Origin: a virus | Virus record (IMG/VR): IMGVR_UViG_3300037070_001255 | Location: 1-31,492 of that record | Length of the DNA: 31,492 nucleotides | Direction: 5' to 3' (one strand) | Part shown: in pieces, positions 7,202-14,568 of the stretch | How the letters are laid out: every line of letters begins with the position of its first letter | How positions within the stretch are numbered: position 1 is the first letter of the stretch | Made by a program: the position numbers and the translations under genes | Notes under the pieces: generated by a model | Seen by the model: only the letters and a program-made list of their open reading frames with translations | What the model was told of the DNA's origin: nothing | Databases searched by the model: none

Positions 7202-8032
7202 ATGCACCAGTGTTCTGACTGTGGTTCAACAGACAGGGCACCCGGCCGCTCTCGCTGCTACCCTTGTTACTACATCCACCGGACCGCACAAGAGGCTCTT
7301 AGCCCCATGCGGGTCCTGTGCATTGACATTGAAACGTCCCCCAACGTGGCTTACACTTGGGGGCTTTTCAATCAGAACATCGGTATCAACCAGATCATCG
7401 ACACAAGCCGAGTGCTGTGTTTCTCAGCGAAATGGTTAGGAGAGGAGAACCAGTTTGCCGCAGAATGGATCGACCGAGAACTCATGCTTCAGAAAGCGTG
7501 GGATCTCCTCAACGAAGCGGATGCCGTCATCCACTACTACGGGAGTAAGTTCGACGTCCCCCACCTCAATCGAGAGTTCCTTATGGCGGGCTTTGGTCCT
7601 CCCTCTCCGTACAAGCAGATCGACCTCAAGGTCGCAGTAGCCAAGACGTTCAAGTTCACCAGCAACAAGCTTCAGCATGTGAGTGAGGCGCTTGGCTTGG
7701 CTGGCAAGATCAAGACGGACTTCAGCCTGTGGGAAGGCTGCCTCAACAACGACCCCGCATCCCAAGCGGAGATGGAGGAATACAATCGCCAGGATGTCGA
7801 GCTTCTGGAAGAGCTGTACCACCAGATGCTCCCGTGGATTCCGCAACTCCCCAACCGAAACCTCTACGACGCCTTCTCAGGTTGCCCCTACTGCGCCGGT
7901 GAAGATGTCGTGCGAGATGGATTCACCTACACCGCCCTTAGCCGATACAAGCGATTCCACTGCAACGACTGTGGCGCTTGGCTCCGTGCTCCCAAGCGGG
8001 AGAACGGGGTGCAACTACAGCCTGCGGTATAA
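7202..8032 (+). CDS. DEDDy 3'-5' exonuclease (RNase H-like) flanked by zinc ribbons
   Basis: A 276-residue nuclease. An N-terminal zinc knuckle (C4, C7, C19, C22) precedes a DnaQ/YprB-like core with D42 and E44 (CIDIETSP), D118 (YGSKFDVPH) and Y194-x3-D198 (YNRQDVEL), the DEDDy acidic set. A second zinc ribbon (CPYC about residue 228-231 and CNDC about 254-257) closes the protein. The enzyme likely degrades single-stranded DNA or RNA 3' ends. ATG 7202 is chosen because AGAGGAGAAGAG lies immediately upstream; the longer in-frame start at 7154 lies within the preceding gene. Having two zinc modules around the core suggests template or nucleic-acid docking. Its place between two lysis-type genes is odd for a DNA enzyme. 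Confidence 0.86.
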   Translation: MHQCSDCGSTDRAPGRSRCYPCYYIHRTAQEALSPMRVLCIDIETSPNVAYTWGLFNQNIGINQIIDTSRVLCFSAKWLGEENQFAAEWIDRELMLQKAWDLLNEADAVIHYYGSKFDVPHLNREFLMAGFGPPSPYKQIDLKVAVAKTFKFTSNKLQHVSEALGLAGKIKTDFSLWEGCLNNDPASQAEMEEYNRQDVELLEELYHQMLPWIPQLPNRNLYDAFSGCPYCAGEDVVRDGFTYTALSRYKRFHCNDCGAWLRAPKRENGVQLQPAV

Positions 8033-8226
8033 TGAACGAAGAACTCCCGGAACTCGTGTGTCTCGTGGTCTCCATCCTCTGGAACCAAGAGACTGATACT
8101 GTCAGCGTGGACTGTGAGGGACTCAACCGTATGGAGGTCTTGGGCCTCATGCATGTAGCACTCGAACAACTTAGCGACGAAGCCTATTGGTGGTCGTCAG
8201 AATGTGAGACAGAAGATGAAGAGTAG
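8032..8226 (+). CDS. Small acidic hypothetical protein
   Basis: A 64-residue product starting at the TAATG formed with the exonuclease stop. It is strongly acidic, with a CETEDEE terminus and a Trp-Trp pair just before it. The middle (LNRMEVLGLMHVALEQLSDEA) predicts one amphipathic helix. It is not recognised. Its 3' end overlaps the holin start by about 10-20 nt, so it belongs to the holin-Pup translation unit. An upstream in-frame ATG at 7978 lies in the exonuclease gene and is not favoured. Confidence 0.65.
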   Translation: MNEELPELVCLVVSILWNQETDTVSVDCEGLNRMEVLGLMHVALEQLSDEAYWWSSECETEDEE

Positions 8227-8410
8227 TTTCGTCAAGGCTTTTGGTATGGAGTGGGCTGGCCCCATCCTGCGTACCGCCGTCCAGGCGGGCCTCGTCATCC
8301 TGGTCGGTTCCGGTACTGACTGGTACGACGGTCAGGTGTGGAAGTCGGCCTCCCTCGCAGCCGGTGCTGCGGCTCTTGCTGCGCTCCAGGCTAAGGTCCG
8401 GGATGAGTGA
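8216..8410 (+). CDS. Putative holin, r1t-type small membrane protein
   Basis: A 64-residue protein with two hydrophobic segments, about residues 12-27 (PILRTAVQAGLVILVG) and 37-52 (ASLAAGAAALAALQ). They are separated by a short GTDWYDGQ turn and flanked by charged ends. This is the layout of r1t-like holins of actinophages, which let the endolysin reach the wall. A GTG at 8204 would add four residues (two possible starts are a common holin feature, but neither has a strong RBS). The last 8 nt overlap the start of the Pup-like gene. The role is inferred from size, topology and the endolysin at 6454. Confidence 0.72.
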   Translation: MKSSFVKAFGMEWAGPILRTAVQAGLVILVGSGTDWYDGQVWKSASLAAGAAALAALQAKVRDE

Positions 8411-8588
8411 AAAGGTGCAGATCAAAAAGTCTGCTCCGAAGAAGTCTGAGCAGGTGGAAGAGGTCGCCCCGAAGGATCAGCAAGTTGACCACGCAGAGCT
8501 TGATGCTCTACTGGACGAGATCGACGGGCTGCTCGAAGAAAACGCCGAACAGTTCGTGAAGGGTTACATCCAAAAGGGCGGTGAGTAG
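8403..8588 (+). CDS. pup: Prokaryotic ubiquitin-like protein Pup, Gly-Gly-Glu form, phage-encoded
   Basis: A 61-residue protein with the defining Pup signature. A disordered, Lys- and Glu-rich N-terminal half is followed by the conserved helix LLDEIDGLLEENAEQF (residues 36-51) and the C-terminal VKGYIQKGGE. Mycobacterial Pup has LLDEIDDVLEENAEDF and ends QKGGQ. In hosts with a C-terminal Gln, Dop first deamidates Gln to Glu; PafA then ligates that Glu to lysines of targets, and Mpa delivers them to the proteasome. Here the Glu is encoded (GAG before TAG), so deamidation would not be needed. Lysines at 4, 8, 9, 13 and 14 could accept further Pup. No pafA, dop, mpa or proteasome gene is in the window. 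The gene starts inside the holin stop with TAAGGT upstream, and its end overlaps the next GTG. Confidence 0.93.
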   Translation: MSEKVQIKKSAPKKSEQVEEVAPKDQQVDHAELDALLDEIDGLLEENAEQFVKGYIQKGGE

Positions 8589-8871
8589 TACCATTCGGCG
8601 GCTCCACCCAGTGCTTGCACTGGCTGGGGCCGTCGTTCTCATTGACCTCGTGTGTGAGAAGACCATCACCAGCGAGCTGCGGAGAAACCGAGATGAAGCA
8701 ATGATCGGGATTCTCTGGCTCGCCCTACACGTATGGAAGGAGGACAATGTTGCTGGGATGGGGAATGACCCGGGAACAGTACGACGAGTGGTTGGCAAGA
8801 GTACAGGCTGGTATGCCCGTGCCCAAGGTAAGAGAAGTAGTTTGCCCACCACCCGATACACGCCCGTATAG
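8581..8871 (+). CDS. Possible small membrane protein downstream of Pup
   Basis: A 96-residue frame starting with GTG 8581 inside the Pup stop region (GGTGAGTAG). One hydrophobic stretch (about residues 9-24, PVLALAGAVVLIDLV) and a second weaker one (AMIGILWLALHVW) give a possible two-helix membrane protein. From about residue 56 it overlaps the 8747 gene in another frame and becomes Arg/Gly-rich without pattern. Only the first half therefore looks selected for coding. It may be a membrane partner in the lysis block or a protein whose natural end was lost. Start codon and full length are both uncertain. Confidence 0.5.
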   Translation: MSSTIRRLHPVLALAGAVVLIDLVCEKTITSELRRNRDEAMIGILWLALHVWKEDNVAGMGNDPGTVRRVVGKSTGWYARAQGKRSSLPTTRYTPV

Positions 8872-9151
8872 CCAGACCTGCACTTACGAGCAGTGGATCG
8901 TCATGATGAGGGAGTGCGGGTGGTGGACTGAAGGCGTGTCTGAGGAGGAGTTCTGGGCTAGGATTGCCGAGGCTGATCGACTCGAATACCTGACAAGAAC
9001 TTCAGAATCTCCGCAATCGTCTTCTTGTCCTTCTTCGACTTCCCAGTCAGATCCTCTGTGGTCACCGGACCCACCCGACCCGGCAGCCTTGCAATTGACG
9101 GGAGCTGACTTGCAACTAAGCGCTGAGCAGATGACACAGCGCCCGGCTTAA
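8747..9151 (+). CDS. Hypothetical Trp-rich protein, 3' part antisense to the virion operon
   Basis: A 134-residue frame with a strong AGGAGG (8738-8743) just 3 nt before ATG 8747; ATG 8765 (MTREQYDEWL) is a possible alternative. Residues 7-85 look coding: an acidic, Trp/Tyr-rich segment with YEQWIVMMRECGWWTEG and SEEEFWARIAEADRLEYL, probably helical. From about residue 70 on it runs over the 3' end of the 1083-aa gene on the opposite strand. There it becomes Ser/Pro/Gln-rich, suggesting the original stop was lost and the frame read on. It is not recognised. It is the last + strand gene before the convergent junction. Confidence 0.55.
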   Translation: MLLGWGMTREQYDEWLARVQAGMPVPKVREVVCPPPDTRPYSQTCTYEQWIVMMRECGWWTEGVSEEEFWARIAEADRLEYLTRTSESPQSSSCPSSTSQSDPLWSPDPPDPAALQLTGADLQLSAEQMTQRPA

Positions 9152-12100
9152 CCCGAGCACCAGAGAAGAGGTCGGTGCCCGAGTGGATCTCCTGAAGAGC
9201 CTTGAGGAGTCCAGGAGCAGGGCCTGACGGCAGGTTAGCAATGGCGCCCGCAGCCTCCTTCCCCTCGCCCTTAATGGCGTGGATGAGGGGGCTGAGGGTT
9301 TCACCGGCAGCATAGATAGGGCGGTCAGGGGTGGAGATCATGCCACCGAAGAAGGGGATGAGAGGGTTCACACCACGGCTGCCCTGGTCCTGCTGGTATC
9401 CGGGAGCGCCCTCAGGGAGCGGGGTGGACACAGCCTGGCTGATCTTCTCAGGAATCGTGATTCGCATGGGATTCTCAGCCAGCGTCTGAAGCTGGTGTGG
9501 GAGGTTCTTACGCATGAAGGTGTAGAACGGGATCACGTTCTTCATCACCTTCTGCTCGAACTGGGTCAACTCACCGTAGTCGAACAGCACCTTCTTGGTG
9601 CGCTGGGCGGCAAGCACGGGGTCCCCGTACTTGTCGATGTTGTGCATGTACAGCGCCATACGGGCGTTCTTCTCGATACCGGAGTTGATCTTGTAGCCGG
9701 TCTGCGAGACCTTACCCTCACGGCCGAGGACGAACTTTACTCCACGCTGCGCACGGTTGCCCTGGGCAGGCAGATACTTGGAGTCCTTGACTCCCACGCC
9801 CTTGAGGCGCCCACCCATAGGGTTCTTGATGTTGGTGTGGAAGAAGCCGGACGTGATGATCCCGTCCTGCTGCATCTGCTTGAACTCGTTATATTGCGGT
9901 CCTAGCTTCTGCTTGAGCACCTCGTCCAGACCATGCTTGTTGACGAGATCCTTGAACTTCCCGGCGTACACGTCCCGGACGGTGTTCTCCATCTTCTTCG
10001 CCTTGGTCATGTACTCGATGACCTGCTTGGGGTTCATCCCCTCAGTCATCATGAGGTACACGTTGGAGCGAGCGTTACGCATGGCGAACGGTAGCGCACC
10101 GAGGAGACCGGTGGTAGCCTGTGTCTTCCAGAACTGGCCCCAGGCGGTCATGGCCTTCTCGAAGTTGGGAATGAAGTCGTCCTGGCCAATGACCTGGACG
10201 ATGTTCTTCATCTCCGTAACGACTTCCTTGGGGGCATAGTGGGTGCCCAGCTCAGGCAGGTCGAACTTCTCCCACCCGGCTTCGTGGAGCTGCTTAGGGG
10301 TGAGGCCAGCGTCGAGCATAGACGCCTCGTCATGGAGGACGCCTAGTCCGTTCTTAGCTTCCTTGTTCAGGCCCTTGAGATCCTTGACGTAATCTCGTGC
10401 GGCGATCGCCTCGTTGGCGCTCTCGGCACGGGACAGCAAAGACGACACCGCAGACTGCTTGAAGATCTCAGCGTCAGCGGGAACCTTAGCTGCGACATCA
10501 GCCATCGCCTTGGCCTGCATCTCGATGTTCTTGCCCTTGACATACTTGGCGTACTCGGGGTCATTGAGGGCGTTGAGGATGGCGTCGTAGCCACTGCTGC
10601 CGTTGCTCTCCGCAATGTGATACGCCTTGTGAAGATCGTTGATACCTTCCACCGGCATCTCAGGGAACAAACCACGGAACTCAGTGGCGCTCTGCTTAAG
10701 AGCTGCCTTGAGGCTGTGGCCGCCCCGGACAGTGTCGCCTACAGCTTCGGCTGCCTTGTCGCCAGGCAGGCGTTGAAGATAGGTGCTGGTGTCGTGAACA
10801 CCAGAGATGCCCTCGACAGTCTTGTCTGCGACCTTGGTGGCCTTCTTGGCTTCGCTGGACTTGGTGAGCCATTCGGAGCGAACCTTACGGCCCTTCTCCT
10901 CAATCTTCTTGGCCGTCTTCTCAATGGCGGTCACCCGAGACTTCTGCTTGTTCAGCTCATCCAGCGTGATCTTGCCCTCGGAGTGGGCACGCACAGCCTT
11001 GACCAGCTTGGACTTGGCTGTCCTCGCATCCTTGGCAGCTCTGGCGGTAAGACCCTGTGCCCGCTTGTTCAGCTCTTCGGCTTCCTGGGTCAGGGTGTCA
11101 GCGGACTCCCGAGCCTTGGTCACATCATCAGCAGTGGTGACCTTGCCGAGTGCGCCAGCCTTGATCTGCTTGTCAGTGACCTTGACCCGCATGTTGTGCA
11201 TGGTGTCAGCGATGTCACCCAGTTGAGGGTGGGTCTCCTTGAGCGCCACACGAGCCTCGTCGCCCTTCTCCAGGACGGAGTGGAGCAGTGCGTCCTCTTC
11301 GCCGGTAAGATCCCGGCCGAGGGTGGACACAGCGTTCTTGAGTTCGTGGAAGGTCTCGTCATTGGCGATCCACTTCTTGTTGCCCCGGACGTTCCCGAGC
11401 TCCCTAATCTGGCGGGCAATGAGGGTGTCCCCACCCAAGTCGTCGGCCAACTTGCCGACAGGGTTGGTGGCGGAGCGGAGGCCCTTGAGAAGCTTACCAC
11501 CCTTCTCGGTGCCTTCGATGAGGGCCTTAGTCTTGGCGATAGGCTTGAGGCCCTGCCCGAACTGGACTCCCTTCTCCGTCAGAGGGATGGATACCTTGAC
11601 GCCCCCACCTGCACGCAGCTTGGTGGCCTTGCTGATCTTGGTGGCTTCCTTAGCCTTGGACCCACCAAACTTGAGGCCCTCTTCGAGCAGCTCTCGGTCA
11701 GCCGACCCCTTGGTCAGCTTGATAGCACCGGACTTCAATCCGGCACGAATAGCGTCATCGGTCTCGCCCTTGAGTAGGGCTAGAGTCTTGACGCCCTTAG
11801 CGGCAGCGGCGCCTTCCCCGATACCGACGTACATGGTGGGGTCAAGTGCAGCCGAGCCGACGAAGTTCACACCATAGGGGAGCTTGCGATCCCGGTAGCC
11901 GCCCTCTTGGCTCTTGTCCCGGTGGGCCAGCGCCTTGGCGAGGTCGATATCCCCCGGCTCCTGGCCGATGGTTACAGCCTCCTTGAGACCCTTACCTACG
12001 GAGCCAAGCGCCCCACCGATGTCTCCCTGGACGCCCTTGTTGATGCCCTCCACCGCACGGAGAGCGACCTGCTGGGGCGCAGACAGACCGGACAGGACGG

Positions 12101-12209
12101 CGCCGCCGACCCGCCCGAGAATGCCTTGCTTCTTCTTCTTGCCCGTGGGTGCGGAAGGATCAACAACCTTGCTGTCCTTCCCACCCTTCACGGTGTCAAG
12201 CGCACCCAT
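8958..12209 (-). CDS. Large internal virion / DNA-ejection protein
   Basis: 1083 residues, the largest gene in the window and the last in the virion operon. The N-terminus is Lys/Gly-rich with a hydrophobic GILGRVGGAVLSGL segment. The centre (about residues 365-465) is a long Ala/Lys/Glu-rich coiled coil. Near residues 900-960 is NVIPFYTFMRKNLPHQLQTL, a sequence type I associate with podophage internal core proteins. Lack of a tape-measure gene and a place after nozzle and core-like genes fit a role analogous to T7 gp16, forming the trans-envelope ejection channel. No lytic transglycosylase motif is evident. The ATG overlaps the previous stop (TAATG). Its 3' end overlaps the + strand gene at 8747-9151 by 194 nt. 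Confidence 0.72.
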   Translation of the reverse strand: MGALDTVKGGKDSKVVDPSAPTGKKKKQGILGRVGGAVLSGLSAPQQVALRAVEGINKGVQGDIGGALGSVGKGLKEAVTIGQEPGDIDLAKALAHRDKSQEGGYRDRKLPYGVNFVGSAALDPTMYVGIGEGAAAAKGVKTLALLKGETDDAIRAGLKSGAIKLTKGSADRELLEEGLKFGGSKAKEATKISKATKLRAGGGVKVSIPLTEKGVQFGQGLKPIAKTKALIEGTEKGGKLLKGLRSATNPVGKLADDLGGDTLIARQIRELGNVRGNKKWIANDETFHELKNAVSTLGRDLTGEEDALLHSVLEKGDEARVALKETHPQLGDIADTMHNMRVKVTDKQIKAGALGKVTTADDVTKARESADTLTQEAEELNKRAQGLTARAAKDARTAKSKLVKAVRAHSEGKITLDELNKQKSRVTAIEKTAKKIEEKGRKVRSEWLTKSSEAKKATKVADKTVEGISGVHDTSTYLQRLPGDKAAEAVGDTVRGGHSLKAALKQSATEFRGLFPEMPVEGINDLHKAYHIAESNGSSGYDAILNALNDPEYAKYVKGKNIEMQAKAMADVAAKVPADAEIFKQSAVSSLLSRAESANEAIAARDYVKDLKGLNKEAKNGLGVLHDEASMLDAGLTPKQLHEAGWEKFDLPELGTHYAPKEVVTEMKNIVQVIGQDDFIPNFEKAMTAWGQFWKTQATTGLLGALPFAMRNARSNVYLMMTEGMNPKQVIEYMTKAKKMENTVRDVYAGKFKDLVNKHGLDEVLKQKLGPQYNEFKQMQQDGIITSGFFHTNIKNPMGGRLKGVGVKDSKYLPAQGNRAQRGVKFVLGREGKVSQTGYKINSGIEKNARMALYMHNIDKYGDPVLAAQRTKKVLFDYGELTQFEQKVMKNVIPFYTFMRKNLPHQLQTLAENPMRITIPEKISQAVSTPLPEGAPGYQQDQGSRGVNPLIPFFGGMISTPDRPIYAAGETLSPLIHAIKGEGKEAAGAIANLPSGPAPGLLKALQEIHSGTDLFSGARVKPGAVSSAQRLVASQLPSIARLPGRVGPVTTEDLTGKSKKDKKTIAEILKFLSGIRVDQPRQS

Positions 12210-13303
12210 TACTCAGCAAGCTTCTCTCTAGCAGTTCTGGAACTGCTGATACTACCGGCCGTAGGCACTTGCTCATTCAGAGCGTCCTGCAAGATCTGGA
12301 AAATCCGGGGCTTGTTCTGCTCTTCAAGGAACGCCTTTCGCAGTCCGACCAAGACCTCTTCCCGAGGCTTGCCTTCAGCACCCTTCATGATGTAATCCAT
12401 GACATCAATGAAGTCCTTGTCCTTGAGGATGTCGGCTGCAACCTTAGGCGTCACGTTGATGCTAGCATACTTCTTCGCCAGAGCATCAGCCTGAGCATTC
12501 TTCTGTGCGGGACTCAGGTTCTTGATAGTGGTCGAGATAGAGCTGTTCTTGGATGGAGCGAAGATCCCAGCCAGGGTGGCCTCGTCCACCTGCGATGCAC
12601 GGCCGATGTCCTGAGCCAGATTTTGGATGCCGGTGGCGTCGAGTCTAGCATTCTTGTAGACACCAGGCGCAGCTACGCCAGTGCTCTGCCCAATAATGCC
12701 CTGCGCCCTTTGCTTTTCACGGACCGCCGCTCCGAGAAGCTGGTCCACCGTAAGAGGCTTGGGAGCGTTCTTTGACGCTTGTGAGATAGCAGCACGCTGG
12801 TTGGCGTTCTTCTCCCGGAAGGCGTCACGCTCAAGGGTGAAGGCATTCTGCTCAGCCTGCTGAGCGGCCTTAGCTTCTGCCGCAGCCTGAGCTTCAGCAA
12901 TGACCTGCTTGATCCCGGCTTCCTTATCGGCAATCTTCATTCGGTTCTGCTCTTGCAGAGCGGGAAGAGAAGCCTGGAGCTTGTCCAGGTACGAAGCGCC
13001 AGACGCCCCGGTCTGCTGCAAAGCGCCCTCAAACCCAGCCTGCTGAGTCCCGAGGATGTTCTGCTGCTGGCCGTAGGAGGCTCCGGTCTTGCCTTGCAGC
13101 TCAGCCAGGCCAGCCTCGGTCACTCCACCGAGCTGAGCCTGCTGCTGCGCACGGGCGAGGGCCTCCTGCTGCTGAGTGTTGATCCCGGCTCGGGCGTCGT
13201 CGTACGCCTTCTTACCGGCCGTGCCCGCAGTGGCCACAGCCTCCAGGAGCTTCTTCCTGGACTCGTCAACTTGTGATGTTGCGCTACCGTACGGATCAGC
13301 CAT
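12209..13303 (-). CDS. Ala/Gln-rich coiled-coil internal virion protein
   Basis: 364 residues, very rich in Ala, Gln and Lys. Long helical stretches (GINTQQQEALARAQQQAQLG, then AEAQAAAEAKAAQQAEQNAF) predict extended coiled coil through about residue 170. A globular C-terminal part (about 185-350) has PLTVDQLLGAAVREKQRAQG. The composition and position, between the peptidoglycan-binding gene and the 1083-aa protein and linked to both by TAATG overlaps, fit an internal core protein ejected with the DNA (T7 gp15-like by position). No family motif proves this. A tail-fibre chaperone is a less likely alternative because of size. Confidence 0.65.
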   Translation of the reverse strand: MADPYGSATSQVDESRKKLLEAVATAGTAGKKAYDDARAGINTQQQEALARAQQQAQLGGVTEAGLAELQGKTGASYGQQQNILGTQQAGFEGALQQTGASGASYLDKLQASLPALQEQNRMKIADKEAGIKQVIAEAQAAAEAKAAQQAEQNAFTLERDAFREKNANQRAAISQASKNAPKPLTVDQLLGAAVREKQRAQGIIGQSTGVAAPGVYKNARLDATGIQNLAQDIGRASQVDEATLAGIFAPSKNSSISTTIKNLSPAQKNAQADALAKKYASINVTPKVAADILKDKDFIDVMDYIMKGAEGKPREEVLVGLRKAFLEEQNKPRIFQILQDALNEQVPTAGSISSSRTAREKLAE

Positions 13304-13968
13304 TAGAATTGCCCCGGATACTTCTTCTTGAGAGCGTCATAGTCGTTGGTGAGAGCCTGCTGCTGAGCGGTACCGAACCCAAGCTCAGCGGCCTTCTGCT
13401 GCTGCTCAGCTACACGGTTAGTCATGCTGGCATTCAGGTCTGCGATGTTGGTGGCTGTGTTGGTCTGGAGCTGCCCGAGCTGGTTGGTGTACTGGTCCTC
13501 CTGGACCTGGCGATTGGCTAGGCGCTGACCTCCACGGAACACGCCTCGTGCTTCGGCGCTGTTGTCGGCACTCTTCAAGCCTTGTTCCCTATTCTGCTGG
13601 AGGCTCTGGCTGCCCGCCTGAAGTGCTGTCTGGTACGCCTGCTGCTTGCGGGCCACGTCGGCCGCAGCGATCTCCAAGCCCTGACCTGAGGCCCGCTGGA
13701 AGGCGAGGAAGGCGGGGTCTTGGTAGAGGGTGTTGACGTTGTCAACAGGCGGAGCGGCCGGGGCGATAGGGGCAGGAGACACGCCCTCGGGGGTTGGAGT
13801 AGGCGCAGCAACAGCCCGCTGGGGCTGAGGAGCTGCTGCCTTCTGCGTATTGAATTGAGCCAGAGCCGCCTTGGTCTTCGGCCCCATCACCCCATCGAGG
13901 GGGCCAGGATTGAAGCCAGCAGCGAGCAGTTGCTTCTGCAACGCTAGTGTTTGCTGGTTAATCGCCAT
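13303..13968 (-). CDS. Virion protein with N-terminal peptidoglycan-binding domain
   Basis: 221 residues. Residues about 6-40 (LALQKQLLAAGFNPGPLDGV, then GPKTKAALAQFN) are a clear PG_binding_1 domain, a wall-binding three-helix module. A Pro/Ala/Thr linker (about 42-78) and a Gln/Ala-rich helical region (about 80-215) follow. The protein could anchor the ejection apparatus to the cell wall as DNA enters, or be a core protein similar to T7 gp14 in position. The start is ATG 13968 with TATAAT exactly 6 nt upstream, so the message is leaderless; the longer frame to 14049 overlaps the promoter and the previous gene. The TAATG overlap leads into the next coiled-coil gene. Confidence 0.75.
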   Translation of the reverse strand: MAINQQTLALQKQLLAAGFNPGPLDGVMGPKTKAALAQFNTQKAAAPQPQRAVAAPTPTPEGVSPAPIAPAAPPVDNVNTLYQDPAFLAFQRASGQGLEIAAADVARKQQAYQTALQAGSQSLQQNREQGLKSADNSAEARGVFRGGQRLANRQVQEDQYTNQLGQLQTNTATNIADLNASMTNRVAEQQQKAAELGFGTAQQQALTNDYDALKKKYPGQF

Positions 13969-13974
13969 GTTTGT

Positions 13975-13980
13975 ATTATA
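13975..13980 (-). promoter_or_regulatory. -10 box for leaderless internal virion gene
   Basis: TATAAT on the - strand, exactly 6 nt before ATG 13968. It lies in the 14-nt gap after the 13983 stop. It would give the core/ejection genes (13968 to 8958) their own late promoter separate from the fibre and nozzle genes upstream. Confidence 0.6.
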
Positions 13981-13982
13981 CC

Positions 13983-14567
13983 TTAGATCGGAGCAGCGCC
14001 GTCGTACATGAAGTGAAACGAGTAAGCATCCCCTGTAGCCAAAGCCCAAGGAACTGAGTTGCTGAGGAAGGTGTTAGGACTGGCCCCAGTGAATTGTACT
14101 GTAAAGACGTTGCTGTCAGAAAATGAAGGAACGTTGATTGCAACTGTCCTGACTTCGCCGGTACTGGAGTCTAGGATATACCCACCTCCAATGTTGATGG
14201 GGTTGATGATGTTGAGGTTGGGGTTTTCCCTGGGAGTAGGGAGTGAGAATCTCCACCCCTCGGCGGGAACAGACCCTGGTGCAGCGCCAGCACCTGCCTG
14301 GATGATGATGGTACCCAACACAGTCCTGCCAAATCTAGTGTAGTACCCCTGGACCACGCCGCTACCAAAGGTAGGTGCAGTACCACTACCGACTGTGACG
14401 ACAGGGACATAGCCAATCCAGCGGCCGGTGCCCAACATAGATTCCAAGTTGGTGTCTCTGTCTTGAAGAAGCCTGACCACATTCTCGAAGTCAGGCTCCA
14501 GCTTCGCCCGCCAAGGCTCTAATACTGTGTTGATGTCGTATGGGTACTCGTACTGATTGTTGGGCAT
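13983..14567 (-). CDS. Short tail fibre or needle-like protein with beta-sandwich C-terminus
   Basis: 194 residues from ATG 14567, which follows the nozzle stop by one base; longer frames extend antisense-like into the nozzle gene. The N-terminus has LEPWRAKLEPDFENVVRLLQ, predicted helical. The C-terminal two thirds is beta-rich, with SGVVQGYYTRFGRTVLGTII and WRFSLPTPRENP. This YxRxGRTV pattern recurs in phage fibre heads and is also seen in the C-terminal part of the 18577 protein here. Predicted to be a receptor-facing tip or tail knob. No enzymatic motif is seen. The gene ends just before the leaderless promoter. Confidence 0.65.
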   Translation of the reverse strand: MPNNQYEYPYDINTVLEPWRAKLEPDFENVVRLLQDRDTNLESMLGTGRWIGYVPVVTVGSGTAPTFGSGVVQGYYTRFGRTVLGTIIIQAGAGAAPGSVPAEGWRFSLPTPRENPNLNIINPINIGGGYILDSSTGEVRTVAINVPSFSDSNVFTVQFTGASPNTFLSNSVPWALATGDAYSFHFMYDGAAPI

Positions 14568-14568
14568 G

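Noticed and set aside
8028-8033. TATAAT at the exonuclease stop
   Set aside because: It overlaps ATG 8032 itself instead of preceding it by 6-7 nt; it arises from the stop/start junction and has no obvious target start nearby.
10617-11777. 386-codon + strand frame
   Set aside because: Antisense to the 1083-aa ejection protein; Leu/Gly-rich pattern is the usual shadow of a Lys/Ala-rich gene.
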